A stretch of 64,000 bases of DNA. Source: Gadus chalcogrammus (Eukaryota > Chordata > Actinopteri > Gadiformes > Gadidae). A program made the position numbers and the translations under genes. Location: assembly GCF_026213295.1 (NCBI RefSeq), contig NC_079419.1, forward strand, positions 21,641,180 to 21,705,179, written 5' to 3'. Position 1 is the first letter of the stretch. Each line of letters opens with the position of its first letter. The notes under the pieces are model-generated. The model ran no database searches, was not told where the DNA came from, and saw only the letters and a list, made by a program, of their open reading frames with translations. Below, piece after piece: positions 35,451-47,296 of this stretch.

Positions 35451-37465
35451 GGCCATCGGATGGTGGAACAGGCTTCAAGGGGAAGCAAATGAAGCTGTTG
35501 GAGACCAAGCAGGTGTCTCAGAAGACGGTTGATCAGGCTATCCTCCGCTTCATCGTTCAAGGTCCCCAGCCCTTCTCCCTGGTTGAGAAACCATCCTTTC
35601 AAGACCTTATTGTAGAATTGCAACCGAGAAGTGCTGTCATGTCCCGCACAACTGTGCGGCGTAAGATTGATTCAGCTACATCTAAAATGAAAGAAAGTCT
35701 CAAGAACGTAATGAAAGAGGTACCATACATTGCCACCACTACTGATTGTTGGACGGCCAGGAGAAGAAGCTTTATAGGTGTAACAGCCCACTGGCTCGAT
35801 CCTTGCAGTTTTGAACGCCGTTCAGCTGCCCTTGCTTGCCGTCAACTAAGAGGCTCCCACACATTCGATGCCTTGGCAGCTGTTTTGACCGACATTCATG
35901 CCGAGTATGAAATAAGTCTAAAGGTTGTTAGAACTACAACAGACAACGGGTCGAATTTCGTCAAAGCGTTCTGTGTCTTTGGTCAGCAGGACGAAAATAA
36001 CAATGAAGAGTTAGTTGCAGAAGGCACAATCGAAGAAGTAGGAGAAGATTGTGATGCATCTGATGGTGAAGAGGAGGTGGAACTCATTGATGTGGAAGCC
36101 ATTCTGGAGGAAGATGATGGGCTTCAGTATCAGCTGCCGAAACATCATCGGTGTGCATGTCATTTACTAAATTTAGTTTCCACAGTCGATGTTGATAAGG
36201 CTAATACGACAGAAGCTTACAAGAAATTGTCCAGATCAGCCTTTTCTAAGTGTCAGGCACTCTGGAATAAAGCATCAAGGTCTCCTCAAAATGCTGAGCT
36301 TATAGAGGAACACTGTAAGCTTCACTTGGTACAGCCTAATTCAACTCGATGGAACTCGTCTTTCATGGCCGTGGAACGTGTGGTCAGAATCATTAAAGAC
36401 CAAGGACAGGGGTCTGTGAGAACGGTCTGTGCTGCACTCAATGTTCCAATGTAAGTAGCTTATGTTAATGTATAATTGTGTTCTTAATTTGTTAGAATAA
36501 TGCTTACCACATTATCTGCTGTAGGTACATAAACAAATTAATAAATGTCCAGCATTGCACAGTGGTTCTGTATACATTTTGTGGAAATATGTGTTTGTTT
36601 ATTTTCTTCTGTTTCTATTAGGTACAGTCCGGCTGACATAGCCTTTTTAGGGGAATATGTCACCACCATGAGTCCAGTTGCGAAGTCCTTGAACAAACTA
36701 CAAGGTGAAGTCAACATTCAGATGGGCTGGCTGCTCCCGACAATCACCACCCTCACAACCAAGCTTGAAAAGTCCAGACCCTCACTCAGATTTTGCAAGC
36801 CACTTGTTGATGCTCTTCTTGAAGGTTTGAGGAAGCGGTTTGAGAGCATGATGTCAGAGCCAGAGCTAATTGCAGCAGCCATACTTGTTCCAAGGTTCAA
36901 AACCTCCTGGACCAGCAATGACACAGTCCTACAGCTTGGTAAGGAAAACGTTTTATTTTTGTTTGTTTGCTTGTTTTTTCAAAAACCTTTACATCCAACA
37001 ATGATTCTATGCAGTTGCTTACTTACAGAGTAATAATAACAAAAATGTGTGTTTGTTGGTGTGATTCTGCTGTTTCTAATCAAGGCCTTAGTTACATCAA
37101 GACACATCTGCCAGAACATGATGAAGGTCTTCGGTCTCCTGATACCACAGCATCCTCTTCTGAAGATGATGACTTCTTCTCCAATGTCAAGCCTACACTT
37201 TCCAATGAGATAAGTCAGCAACTTGATGGATACCTAGCCGCTACAGCTGATGGAGTGAATACAGTGGCCCCCTATCCAGCTGTGCGTAACCTCTCACTAA
37301 AGCTCAACACAGCCCTGCCAGCTTCAGCAGCGTGTGAAAGGCTTTTTAGCATTGCCGGTTTGCTTTTCACCCCAAGAAGGGGATCAATTCATTCACAGAA
37401 TTTTGAGAACCAACTTCTCCTCAAGTTGAACAAGGAGTTCATAAAATTTGATTGAACTGAAGTAC

Positions 37466-37512
<47 letters not shown>
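37466..37512. repeat. (AC)n microsatellite
   Basis: About 23 AC units just after the stop codon of the hAT transposase, in its 3' UTR. Confidence 0.98.
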
Positions 37513-37515
<3 letters not shown>

Positions 37516-38300
37516 AATAATAATACAAATAATTTGGAGGTGTGGATGTTAGCCTTTCCACTTTTAAAGCATACTATGTCATTGTGAATTATACTAGTGT
37601 TGTAAATTATTTGATTTGAATGACGGCAGTTTGCCCAATTTTCAGCCGAATTAGTTTTCATACCAATCATTTATATATTACTTTTCATATATCAGTGTAC
37701 AGTGTTATAAAACTATGCCCATGCTGTTCTCATAACTGAAATCATTTACTTAATTACATTGTTTTGGAATTGTTTCTTGGGTAAGTAACATAGTTATTTT
37801 CAGTGAGGAGTACTTGAGAGGTATGTTGAATGCAGTACTGTGCTGTATATCTTTGATATGTTGACACTGTAGCATGAGTAGTCATTGAGTCATGAGTTGC
37901 TGTGTTTGAAATGAGTGTCATTCCCATGTGGTGAGCCCTTGTGTTACGCACTTGTTAGGCAAGTGAGATGCTCAATAAAGCGTAAAAAGATAAATTACTT
38001 GATTTTACTTTCAATTCCTTTTACATTCTCCAAGGTATTAACATAAACATTTTTCATAACTCCATGTAGGACATTTCTATACATAAATGTACTGTAAGCA
38101 CCGTGGCAGTAGTAATGCAATATTTAGAAAATTTACTCTTGTACTCATGATACTCAAGTACTTTTAAAAACAAGTACTTTAGTACTTTTACTTAAGTAGA
38201 CATCTGACTGTAGTACTTTTACTTGTACTTGAGTAAAATTTAGCAAGGGGTATCTGTACTTTTACTCAAGTAAGGAATCTGTGTACTCTGTCCGCCTCTG

Positions 38301-38865
38301 ATTATTATTATTATTATTAATATGAAAGAATGTCGGTTTATTTGGGACAATCTTTAAGAATCCCACACAGAGAGCGACATTTTTGTCGCTCTCTGTGCCC
38401 TAATGAAAATAGACAATGTTAGTACAAAATGTACTACATGACTTTACACACTAAATACTCTTTTAGTTTACACATTTTTGTCATACAACTTTATGTAATT
38501 TAACAATACCTTGACAATGAATGTGTACTTTTATTTTGTTAATTCTTTTATCATCAGCTAAATGCCTGGAAGTATACCCTACTGTTTCATCAACTGTAAC
38601 TTATCAATACAAATGTCTCACACGCAGCATCGTCTTAATACCTCAGAATGTTCCACTAGCCTGTGGCGATGGGGACCCTGGAGATGTGTGCTTTGAAAGA
38701 AAGATAACCAACATTTAGAGTAAGGCCGTTTGCCCCCCAAAATTTGATGCGAGAGCGTACACAGCAGTGACTTAATACCTCAGAATACTGTTCGTCATGC
38801 TCATCTGTTCCACTAGCCTGTGGCGATGGAGATGATGGAGATGTGTGCTTTGAACGAAACACAAC
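38301..38865. other. L2 tail, hairpin and duplicated exon-like block
   Basis: It starts with the end of the L2 ATT tail. A perfect 13-bp-stem hairpin lies at 38366-38397 (CACAGAGAGCGAC). Near 38650-38698 and 38812-38858 an imperfect ~48-bp unit is repeated. On the minus strand each reads SKHTSPxSPSPQASGT, preceded by a CAAAG or ACAG acceptor-like end and followed by a GAG/GTATTA donor-like site. They could be upstream exons of the MULE-like gene cut by the L2; this is weak. Confidence 0.35.
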
Positions 38866-39351
38866 TGTTACGTATTTTAAGAACCTGAGCTGCCTCCACA
38901 TAGCCTCTAGGAAGCAGATTCAAACACACAAGCTGTATTACCCTCACTTAACCACTAGGAAGCAGGACCAAACATATAAACCGTAAATACTATACATAGC
39001 CACAAGGGGAGCAAGACCTTATTGAAGGCTGCTCCATCCACAGAAGGCAGCACCTTTAGATAGGTGAAGAAGCCGAAGCCATTACGTCACCCCGGCCACG
39101 CCCACTTCATATAGGCCACGCCCACTTGACCCTATCAATCTCGACAGAGAAGTAGGACGTCAGAATCTTCAAGCTGCTAGCAGACAAAGGGTTAATGCTT
39201 TTGTCACGCTCCACTGAGGAGACTGGCAGATTAGAACCCAAAAGCACGACTCAGATACAAGCAAACACAATGAAATTCCGATCTTTACTTCACCAAGCAA
39301 ATCAACGGGGACGGGGCGGAGAATAGTCGGGGGCAGGCAGGATCGGGAAAC

Positions 39352-39780
39352 CATCTTTCTTCGCAACAAAGAAAAACCCCGCTCCAGCAGGAGACGAGGA
39401 AGGCCGGATGATCCCTGCTGCCAGTGACCCCTGGATGTACTGCTCCATGGCTCTGCTTTCCGGAGCAGACAAGGAGTAGAGACCCCCTCTAGGGGGCGAC
39501 ATGCCAGGAAGCAAGTCAATGGCACAGTCGTACGGTCGATCAGGTGGCAGGGAGGTGGCCCGGGTCTTATTGAAGACCTCCTTTAGATCCAGGTACTCCC
39601 CAGGAACGCTAGACAGGTCTGGGAAATCAGAAAGGGCAGGCGGACTAGGAGCAGATGAAAGTGCAGCTTTAAGACAGACAGCATGACAGTGTGAACTCCA
39701 CTGAAAGATGGCTCCAGTAGACCACTCTATGTGTGGATTGTGTCTTCTTAACCAGGGACACCCCAGTATGACTGGCTGTT
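39352..39780 (-). pseudogene. Gypsy pol remnant
   Basis: The minus strand encodes a short stretch between protease and RT ([42 protein letters not shown]), then runs into LTR sequence. No YxDD box, RNase H or integrase. A product of internal deletion, perhaps by recombination between nearby sequences. Confidence 0.8.
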
Positions 39781-40588
39781 ATGGAGAGTGAATGAGGTGA
39801 AAGGCACGTGTCTCGGTGTGATTACCTGACATGCTTATTTGGAGTGGGACTGATCGATAGGTAACCCGGCAAAGAAGACGGCCGTCGAGAGCCGTGGCGT
39901 GGATGGGTTTCTCCAGGAGCTCGCGACCAATCTCCAGTTGGGTGGCCAACGACATGTCCAGCTCATCCTTGATGCGACCGGAGAGCCCATGGTAGAAAGC
40001 GTCTAGGAGGGAGGGGCCGTTCCAGCTACTATCAGCCGCGATGGTGCGGAACTCGATAGCGTAGTCCGCGACGGTTCTCCCACCTTGGGTTAGATTCAGC
40101 AACCCCCGAGCTGCCTCCCTACCCGGAGTCTCATGATCGAAAACCTTACGGAGCTCCGTAGAGAAAGCACTAACCGAAGCGCAGATAGGCGAGTCCCTCT
40201 CCCATTCGGCGGTTCCCCAGTCCCTGGCTCTTCCGGTGAGCAGAGAGACAATGCAAGCCACCCGAGACCGCTCAGAGGGAAAGGCTGAGGGTTGGAGTTC
40301 AAAGGAGAGGGAGCACTGCACCAGGAAGGGGCGTCAAGAACCAGGAGCCCCGGAGCAGCGTCCCGGAGGAGGCACACGAGCCTCAGACGTCGAAGAGGAA
40401 CCGGGATGAGGAGCGGCGACGGGAAACCTCCGCAAGTGATCCCGGACCGATTCCATGCTGCTCTCGTGGCGAGCGTCCAGCATCTGCAGACCCTCCGCCA
40501 TGGTGGTAAGTTGTTGGTCATGGCGTTGCAGAACGCTGCTTTGCGCCTGTAGTTCGTTCTGGAAAGAATCTGAGTCGGCTGGGTTCAT
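39781..40588 (-). pseudogene. Gypsy gag, frameshifted
   Basis: ATG at 40588 begins a coiled-coil-like N-terminus (FQNELQAQSSVLQRHDQQL), then a proline-rich region. After a shift near 40330 comes a Gypsy capsid (LLTGRARDWGTAEWERDSP; FRTIAADSSWNGPSLLDAFYHGLSGRIKDEL). The zinc knuckle is missing. Gag forms the particle in which the element RNA is copied. The frameshift and lost knuckle make it dead. Confidence 0.8.
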
Positions 40589-41061
40589 GTTAGGCCAGAT
40601 TGTACTGTCACGCTCCACTGAGGAGACTGGCAGATTAGAACCCAAAAGCACGACTCAGACACAATGAAATTCCGATCTTTACTACGCCAAGCAAATCAAC
40701 GGGGACGGGGCGGAGAATAGTCGGGGTCAGGCAGGATCGGGAAACCGGGGCAGAAGACAGGCGAACGAGGATCCAGAGGGACGAGACGGGGAACGTAGTC
40801 GGGGACAGGCAGGGTCGGGAAGCCGGGACAGGAGACAGGCGAACGAGGATCCAGAAGGACGAGGCGGGGAACGTAGTCGAGGACAGGCAGGATCGGGAAA
40901 CCGGGAACAGGAGGTAGGCGAATAGCTGGAGAGACTTGCATGTACCTGCGAAGACAATCTGGCAACAGGTGAACAGTGTTCAGCCAAATTAAAGGCTCCA
41001 CTAACCACCTGACGCAGCCCAGCTGCGAGGGTGAAGGGGGCGTGACGGACAGACCGTGACA

Positions 41062-41900
41062 GTTTTTGATCAGCTGGGAGACGCTCAGCACGTGTTCAAC
41101 ACGCTTCCACCTCCTTTTGCTCCGTAGTTACCATACCGAAATACTTTAACGAATAAAGTTACTTAAAAAGATATCCGGATTTGACCACTTTCCTTGAAGA
41201 ACTCTGCAAAATTTGGTGACCCCGTACGTTCTTGGGAAGTCCCGGGACCGGGACTCGCGGACGCGCGGCCACCGAGACGCAAAACAAGCTCTTCGCAGGC
41301 CACGCAGGTATTAGGTAAGCCGAACCGATTGTCTTAAAGATTGAATCTGCAATAGAATTAGTTATAAGAACATTTAGGTGAAGAGCTTGAGCTCCATGGT
41401 TTCGGGCCCCGGGTTGAAATTCATAACAGCCGGTTAGTTGGACGGCCGCGGATACGCTAACAGATTAAATTAAATAATTATATTCAAGGAGCAAAGGGCC
41501 AGGAGTGTGTTTTTATGGGACTGTAGATAGAAGTTATCCACTCCCGTCTAGATCTAATGTTTGTACCGCGCTGGAGACGAATTCAAGGGGTTTGATTGTT
41601 AAATAGTGAATGCACTGAGTTTAGCAGGTACTCGCTAAGGGTAAAAGCGGTTTTAATTGTTAGATAGTGGTTGAGATTTCCACCTTTAAATTGTTGCGCT
41701 TTGAATGGTGAATGTACTGAAGTTCAGCCAGTACTCATTATTATTTATAACCGACCATAAACGTTGACCGCCGTTACGGAGTGGTGCGAACAGGTACCGG
41801 TGGCTTGGGCTTTGTTTGCCTTGGAGTTCGAATGGGATTGGTTCCTTCCGGCACGGTTCATGTGAAAACCACATTGTGCAATTTTGTATAGAGTAATGAC
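41062..41900. other. LTR end, primer-site-like motif and leader
   Basis: No gene. 41062-41211 is the second half of the LTR split by the Gypsy. After it comes a GC-rich leader (GGGACCGGGACTCGCGGACGC) and then a low-information stretch that continues at 45062 after the hAT. Confidence 0.4.
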
Positions 41901-44900
41901 TAGGGGTGTGCCAAAATATCGATACTACGACATATCGCGATATTTCGTCTTGCGGGACGTTATCGATATGCTGACGCCAAATATCGATAATTAAACAATA
42001 AACATACAGCCGTTCTAAACAGATTCTCTCACTAAAACCCGCTACAGATTTAATATACAGAGTCACTACTTCAAGACCCCACATGAGGCGCTCATGAATT
42101 AGAGTGAAGTCCGCAGTCAGTGAAAAACAAAGAAGAAGAGGGAGACGCATACGGAGGAATGGCGGAAGGCGGGGGATTCGAAAACGGAAACAGACCAAAG
42201 CCGGTGAAAGATGCACCGTCGACTTTCAAATCAAAAGTCTGGGCCCACTTCGGCTTTTACCACACTGACAGTGCAACGCTCGATAAAGAGTTCGCAATCT
42301 GCAAGAACTGCCTTGCTAAGGTCAAGTACACGGGCAACACAACGAACATGCACAGCCATCTTGTCCGTCATCATCCCGAGCTTGCCGCGGAGGAGAGGAA
42401 TGCTTCTGTAAGCCAGCCTACAATCAACACTGCATTTAAAGCAAAGTTTCCTTCTGGGTCCCCCAGGGCTGCAAGTATTACAAAGTCCATTGCTTGCTTC
42501 ATTTGTAAAGATCTCAGACCATACAGTGTAGTTGAAAATGAAGGTTTCCGCCGAATGTTAAATACACTGGAACCAAGATATGACATACCCTGTAGGAAAT
42601 ACTTCACTGAAAAAGCAATTCCCGCTTTGTATACAGAGACGAAAGCACATGTGGAAAACGCACTTCAGTCTGCTGAGAGAGTTGCACTTACATGCGACGC
42701 GTGGACGTCCAGGGCCACAGAATAATTTGTGACATTCACTGTTCATTTTCTTCTGGAGTGGGAACTGCGGTCCTATGTTCTCCAGACCGGGCGATGTCCG
42801 AGTCGCACACCGGTGCCAACATGGCAGAAGTCATACGGAAGGCTACGGAAGAGTGGAAGCTCACGGGGAAAGACCCGGCGGTTGTCACTGACAACGCATC
42901 TAATATGACTGTTGCTGTTGAGCTAACTGGATACCAACACGTTCGGTGTTTTGCACACGTGCTTAACCTTGTTGCACAGCACGCACTGAAAGTGCCAGCT
43001 GCTGCTCGACTGACCGGGAGAGTCCGCAGGATTTCGACGTTTTTTCACAGAAGCACTACAGCCGCCGATGCACTGAAGAGAAACCAAAGGATGCTTGCAC
43101 TGCCACATCACAAGCTGATCACAGACGTTGCTGTACGGTGGAACAGCGCTTATGAGATGCTGGCCAGGTTCCTTGAGCAGCAGCCTGCCGTCTGTGCTGC
43201 CCTCTTATCTCCTGAGGTAGGTTTATTTATTCTAATATAATGTAATATTTTTGCTGATAGCATAACGTTTGTGTATTGAGTCTGTGTGTGTAAGTGTTTT
43301 GTTTATGCATCATATGTAGATTAAATTAATAATGTTGTGTTTGTGAAAAAATATAAATTGAAATATGCTCATAATTATAATATTATCTCATGATTTCTTG
43401 TTCTATGTGGCTCTGTTCTTGCATTAAGGCATAGGCAAGTTGAATTCTGAGCAGGTTACAAATTACAAGCGAATGTAGTGTAATAATATAATTATGAAAA
43501 TTCAAAATGTACATTTAATTGATGTTTTTAATGAAAGTTCCATTCTGTCTGCCTGTGTTCTTTCATTAAGGTAAGAAAGAGCACTAGTGACATGTGCACC
43601 CTGACTGAGACCGACATCTCAAATGCCGAACAGGTTGTGCAAGCCCTCAAGCCAATGCTGGTGGCAACAAAAATCATGTGCGAGGAGAAGAGCCCAACAA
43701 TCTCCATAATTGCTCCGCTCCTTGCCCAGCTTTTGAGTGACACCACTGCCACCATTGAAGATTCCTCTCTCGTTAGAGAGATCAAGACCGCCATCCACCG
43801 AGACCTGTCCAGACGCTATGACTCTATGGAGGAGAAAAAGTTCCTGCGCATCTCGTCAGCCTTAGACCCCAGGTTTAAGTCTCTGCAGTTCCTATTGCCA
43901 CAAGACGCCCAGGACACAAACACCAAATTAATGGAAATGGCTGCTGCTCTCAAGGTATTATTAAGATGAATTTGACATTAATAAGTCATTTTTTCTCAGT
44001 TTTTTCTCTTCTTTTCTGCCTTCAAGTACTGCTAAATGCCATATACACATTATCTAATTCATACATATATAAAAATCTATTTAACAAAATAAATTCATCT
44101 CTATAAATTGAAGTTATTGTTGTTATTAAAAAGACATGCAGAAGAATGTAAATTCATAGCAATAGTTTTGAGACTTTATATTACCTAAAAACATGTTTTT
44201 AACTAGAAATGTAAATGGTATCACTGTCCATTTTCTTACAGGAAGATGATGCAGACATGGATACATTTCAATTGAGCCCTGACGACAAGGAGGGAAGCCC
44301 TGACCCACAGACTCCAGAGACTAGCGCAGTGAGTGCACACACACCAAGGAAGAGGAAGTCTGCGCTCACTGATCTCCTTGGTCAGACATTCAAGATGACC
44401 CACCAACGACTGTCGGCTTCTTCCTTGGCAGAAAGAGAGGTCAAGCAATACCTAGATGCTCCACCACTAACACTGACTGATGACCCGTTGCACTGGTGGA
44501 AGTCTCATGCTCAAGCCTACCCACTCCTTGCCAAGCTGGCCCAAAGACATCTCTGTGTCCCAGGGACCAGTGTACCTGCGGAACGTGTCTTCTCTACAGC
44601 AGGTGACATAATCAGCTCTCAAAGGAGCTGTCTCACCTCTGAGCATGCTGACCAGTTGCTCTTCCTGAAGAAGAACATGCTGTTTTGAAACGTTTGCACA
44701 TTACAGATTCAGTTGAATTTTATTTTTGCTCTGTGTTAACTTTGTTCTTTGTGTTCATAAAACAATTTGATTCTGCTTGTTCAGCAGCACTGTGTCCATT
44801 GTTTACAGAAAAGTTGATTACTAAGCAATGAAATGTTTTCTGCATTTATTTTGTTTTCTAATTTTCTGTTACTTTGCATAAAATGTTTTTGTAATTAATT

Positions 44901-45053
44901 CTGAATTTCTTCAGTGCCACAGATATCGTGATGTATCGTGGGTGAAATTTCTTGCAATATATCGATAATCGCTGTATCGTGATATTATCGTTATCGTGGG
45001 TAAAATATCGTGATAGTATCGTATCGTGGGGTACCTAGTGATACCCAGCCCTA
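41901..45053 (+). mobile_element. hAT transposon, BED-finger (ZBED1-like) type
   Basis: Left end TAGGGGTGTGCC, right end ending CAGCCCTA, with a perfect 8-bp duplication GTAATGAC (41893-41900, 45054-45061). Subterminal TATCGATA and ATATCGTGATA repeats lie on both sides. It carries one transposase gene in three exons with only two visible lesions. Confidence 0.94.
42159..44688 (+). pseudogene. ZBED1-like hAT transposase, near-intact
   Basis: Exons 42159-43216, 43571-43954 and 44242-44688 with GT-AG sites. Exon 1 has a BED zinc finger (SKVWAHFGFY ... CKNCLAKVKY ... NMHSHLVRHHP) and the start of the catalytic core (ALTCDAWTSRATE; AVVTDNASNM; RCFAHVLNLV; VRWNSAYEML). Exon 2 covers the middle (SALDPRFKSLQFL). 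Exon 3 has a basic stretch and the dimerisation domain (VPAERVFSTAGDIISSQRS). A TAA stop near 42723 and a frameshift near 42770 break exon 1. I start at the first ATG (42159); upstream GTG codons are not needed. BED-hAT proteins bind the element ends and move it. Confidence 0.88.
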
Positions 45054-45246
45054 GTAATGACCCATCCGTAGAGGCAACCTTGTGCAGTTTTAACCCAACT
45101 GCTTTGCATGCTTCACTATCCCGCCGTGGAAACAAACTTGCCGGCATCTCATATTTCCTACAGTGATCCAATACAGTGCGTTTGACCAAATACTATCTGG
45201 GTTGATTTGCGACGCAGTTTGCTTGTTCCGCGAACATTGAGTGTAC

Positions 45247-45705
45247 AACCCGGTATCACGCAATTGCGTGCTCCTGCGCACGAACGTTAATCTATTGAAG
45301 CGTGTTCCCGAGCACGATAGTCCGACTTTTTGCGTGTTACACAAAACGAAATGTAAACCAATGCATTCTGAATGGGAGTGTTCTAAGACAATTAACGTGC
45401 TCCACAAAACGGTACGAGAGAGAGAGAAAGAGAGAGCGGGAGGGACAGAGAGAGAGAGAGCGAGAGAGGCTTCAGAAAGGGTGTGCGCAGATAGTACAGT
45501 GCACCCTAGTTATGTTTATGCCAAAACCTATATATATAATTAGGCTGTGGAAATTGCAATAAGTTAAGAACACAACTTCGCACGTTGAGCACACAGCCGT
45601 GTGACTCGTTTATTTTGTAAAAAAGAAAACCGGAAAACAAAGCGTGCTGAAGGTAAACAAATCCAGCATGGTCTGTGACGTCATGAGACGCACGTTAGTT
45701 GAAAT
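45247..45705 (+). repeat. Left arm of a 3.9-kb inverted repeat
   Basis: Matches the reverse complement of 48736-49181 nearly base for base, differing mainly in a GAGA-rich tract (45415-45470). Begins CAACCCGGTATCACGCAATTGCGTG. No gene. Its inner end abuts the palindrome at 45701. Confidence 0.92.
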
Positions 45706-45918
45706 TTTAATACCTTATTCTAGGGCCTAACTGGGACCTCCGCACCGAAACTTGGCCCGGTCGGACCCCGAGGGCAGGAAGGGGGGGCCTGCCCTCGGGG
45801 TCTGACCGGGCCAAGTCTCGGGCAGGAAGGGCCCCCCCTTCCTGCCCTCGGGGTCCGACCGGGCCAAGTTTCGGTGCGGAGGTCCCAGTTAGGCCCTAGA
45901 ATAAGGTATTAAAATTTC
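45701..45918. repeat. Perfect palindrome with 88-bp arms
   Basis: Arms 45701-45788 and 45831-45918 are exact reverse complements by eye, with a 42-base loop that carries a third, one-mismatch copy of CTGCCCTCGGGGTC(C/T)GACCGG. GC-rich; would extrude a very stable cruciform. Confidence 0.9.
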
Positions 45919-46674
45919 AGGGCGGTAGGACCTTCCTATCTCAAAAACTGTTTTTCCACCACATTCTGAACCATTAGGTCTTGCAGGCTACACTTCTGAG
46001 GGGCTTTGTCCAAATGACACTCCATTTGGGAAAACTTTTTCCTCTAAGGGCTAGAACTCCAAATCTCGGATATGTCGTACACAGGGCCCCGGGAAATGTG
46101 TGTAAACATTTTAGCATCCCTAGCTATCTCGAAAAGGTCGGCAAAGGGGCGTGACCTCCAACAGTACAGTAAATGTACATAAGACAGAGGTTAGTTTCTA
46201 GTTCCCCTTTTTTGTGGGATGGAGGTGTACATTTGTGGCTAAAGGTGTGTAGACACAGCTGGCCTGTGGCCACGTTTTTGAAGTCGGGGGTCAAAAGGTC
46301 AAAAGGAGCCGGCACCACGCCGCTTATGAGATAACAAAAAGTTAATGTGTGTTTCTCTCATAACTTTTTGTCATTATTAAAGAGAGGCCTGATTCTCAGA
46401 TATGCATGTTGGATGGCTAGGGTGTAGGTCTGGGAAGAACTTCAGGCCAAAATCTTGCAAGCGAGCCGCTAGGTGCAGGTGCAACGAGATGGAGCACTTG
46501 CTGAGCCTGGACTTTCATAATCTTCGCTCTGTGAATGTAAAGGATGTTTGGTCGGATGTTACGACGAAGAATCATAATGTGAATGGGAATATTCTATAAA
46601 TCTCTTGATGTCATCTTTCGTCTCAACACTTCTGCTGCAGCCATTTAAAGTCTCACTCCGAGAACCTTAAAACA
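45919..46674. other. Gene-free spacer with one half of a direct repeat
   Basis: No credible frame. Bases 46280-46320 (GGGTCAAAAGGTCAAAAGG and neighbours) recur at 47309-47348 in the same orientation. Confidence 0.5.
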
Positions 46675-47296
46675 TGAATCAATCCATTAGAAGTATGAAA
46701 ATATCTTCCCGGTGGTGCAACAGAACAAACAAGGTGTCCTTTGACATCTACGTTTCGAGACGATTGCAACAGTGCCACACATGATCATATTTGAATATGT
46801 TTCAGGGGAGTAATTAGCTGTCGATTTTGGAGGCCTTTATCAATAATGACCAGCTATAGATTTGCTTCCCGATGGAGATTTTTGACAAATTACATGTTAA
46901 TTAGCATCTACACGTTAAGCTGAGTCCAATGAGATCAAGCTCGGCCTCTTGCTACACCGAGATCATGTCCTAGACCTAGGTGTACCATGTAAAATACATG
47001 TTACCATTAGCTAGAGTGTCGTTCTTGGTGTCATTGGACTCAGCTCAACGTGTAGATGCTAAATAACATGTAATTTGTGACAAATCTTTATCGGGAAGCA
47101 AATCAATAGCTGCTCAGTATTGATTAAGGCCTCCAATTTCGACAGCTAATTACTACCATTAAACATGTTTGAATATGCTCATGTGTGGCACCGTTGCAAT
47201 CTCCTGGAAGCGTAGATGTTGAAGGACACCTTGTTCGTACTCTTACGCCACCGGGAACATATTTACATGCTTCTGATTGACTAATGAATTGATTCA
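46675..47296. repeat. 622-bp foldback with ~260-bp arms
   Basis: Arms 46675-46933 and 47027-47296 are imperfect inverted copies (outer TGAATCAAT; inner TAGCATCTACACGTT). Estimated around 80% identity by eye. Spacer about 90 bp. No coding capacity; a MITE-like foldback is likely. Confidence 0.85.

Larger units (their letters stand above)
32645..37455 (+). pseudogene. hAT transposase, four exons, split by a MITE
   Basis: Exons 32645-32830, 33724-36450 (with 33790-35458 foreign), 36622-36938 and 37085-37455. Leaving out the MITE and one target copy, the exons sum to 1932 nt (about 643 residues) and stay in frame. Exon 1 has a BED-like finger (FRFKCLLCLPKQNF ... LRKHVK). Exon 2 has the first catalytic region (TTTDCWTARRRSFIG) and NGSNFVKAF, then an acidic insert (DGEEEVELIDVEAILEED) and HRCACHLLNL. 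The last exon has the dimerisation domain (PASAACERLFSIAGLLF). The family excises and inserts DNA with 8-bp duplications. The only visible defect is the MITE, so it was probably active until that hit. Confidence 0.88.
32289..38300 (+). mobile_element. hAT transposon, coding exons intact but holding a MITE
   Basis: Terminal repeats CAGAGCCGGACAG (32289) and its near complement CTGTCCGCCTCTG (38300). The duplication is in ATT repeats (ATTATTGT and ATTATTAT), so 8 bp but not fully informative. Subterminal sequence on both sides is rich in short ACTTGAGTAC- and AAGTACTTTT-type repeats, likely transposase binding sites. It carries a four-exon transposase. Confidence 0.9.
39201..41061 (-). mobile_element. 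Deleted Ty3/Gypsy element, minus strand
   Basis: The 5' LTR at 40606-41061 (456 bp) and a truncated LTR start at 39201-39351 share TCACGCTCCACTGAGGAGAC. Between them are gag (39781-40588) and a small protease/RT remnant (39352-39780). RT is fused directly to LTR sequence near 39352, so most of pol is gone. Flanks GCTTT and GTTTT may be a mutated 5-bp duplication. A different family from 18902-25612, but the RT fragment ([14 protein letters not shown]) is of the same broad clade. Confidence 0.85.
38866..41211 (+). repeat. LTR with primer-binding-site-like motif, split by a Gypsy
   Basis: Begins TGTTACGTATTTTAAG and, leaving out 39201-41061, ends CTCTGCA at 41211, about 485 bp. A TATA-like CATATAGG lies near 39111 and an AATAAAG signal near 41152. 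The sequence after it (AAATTTGGTGACCCCG) looks like a primer-binding site and is followed by a GC-rich leader. BEL/Pao or an endogenous-retrovirus-like element are the candidates. No matching 3' LTR or pol was found. Confidence 0.5.

Noticed and set aside
45241..45562. Two overlapping frames rich in Arg/Glu
   Set aside because: They run through the GAGA tract of the inverted-repeat arm and reappear inverted at 48880-49293.
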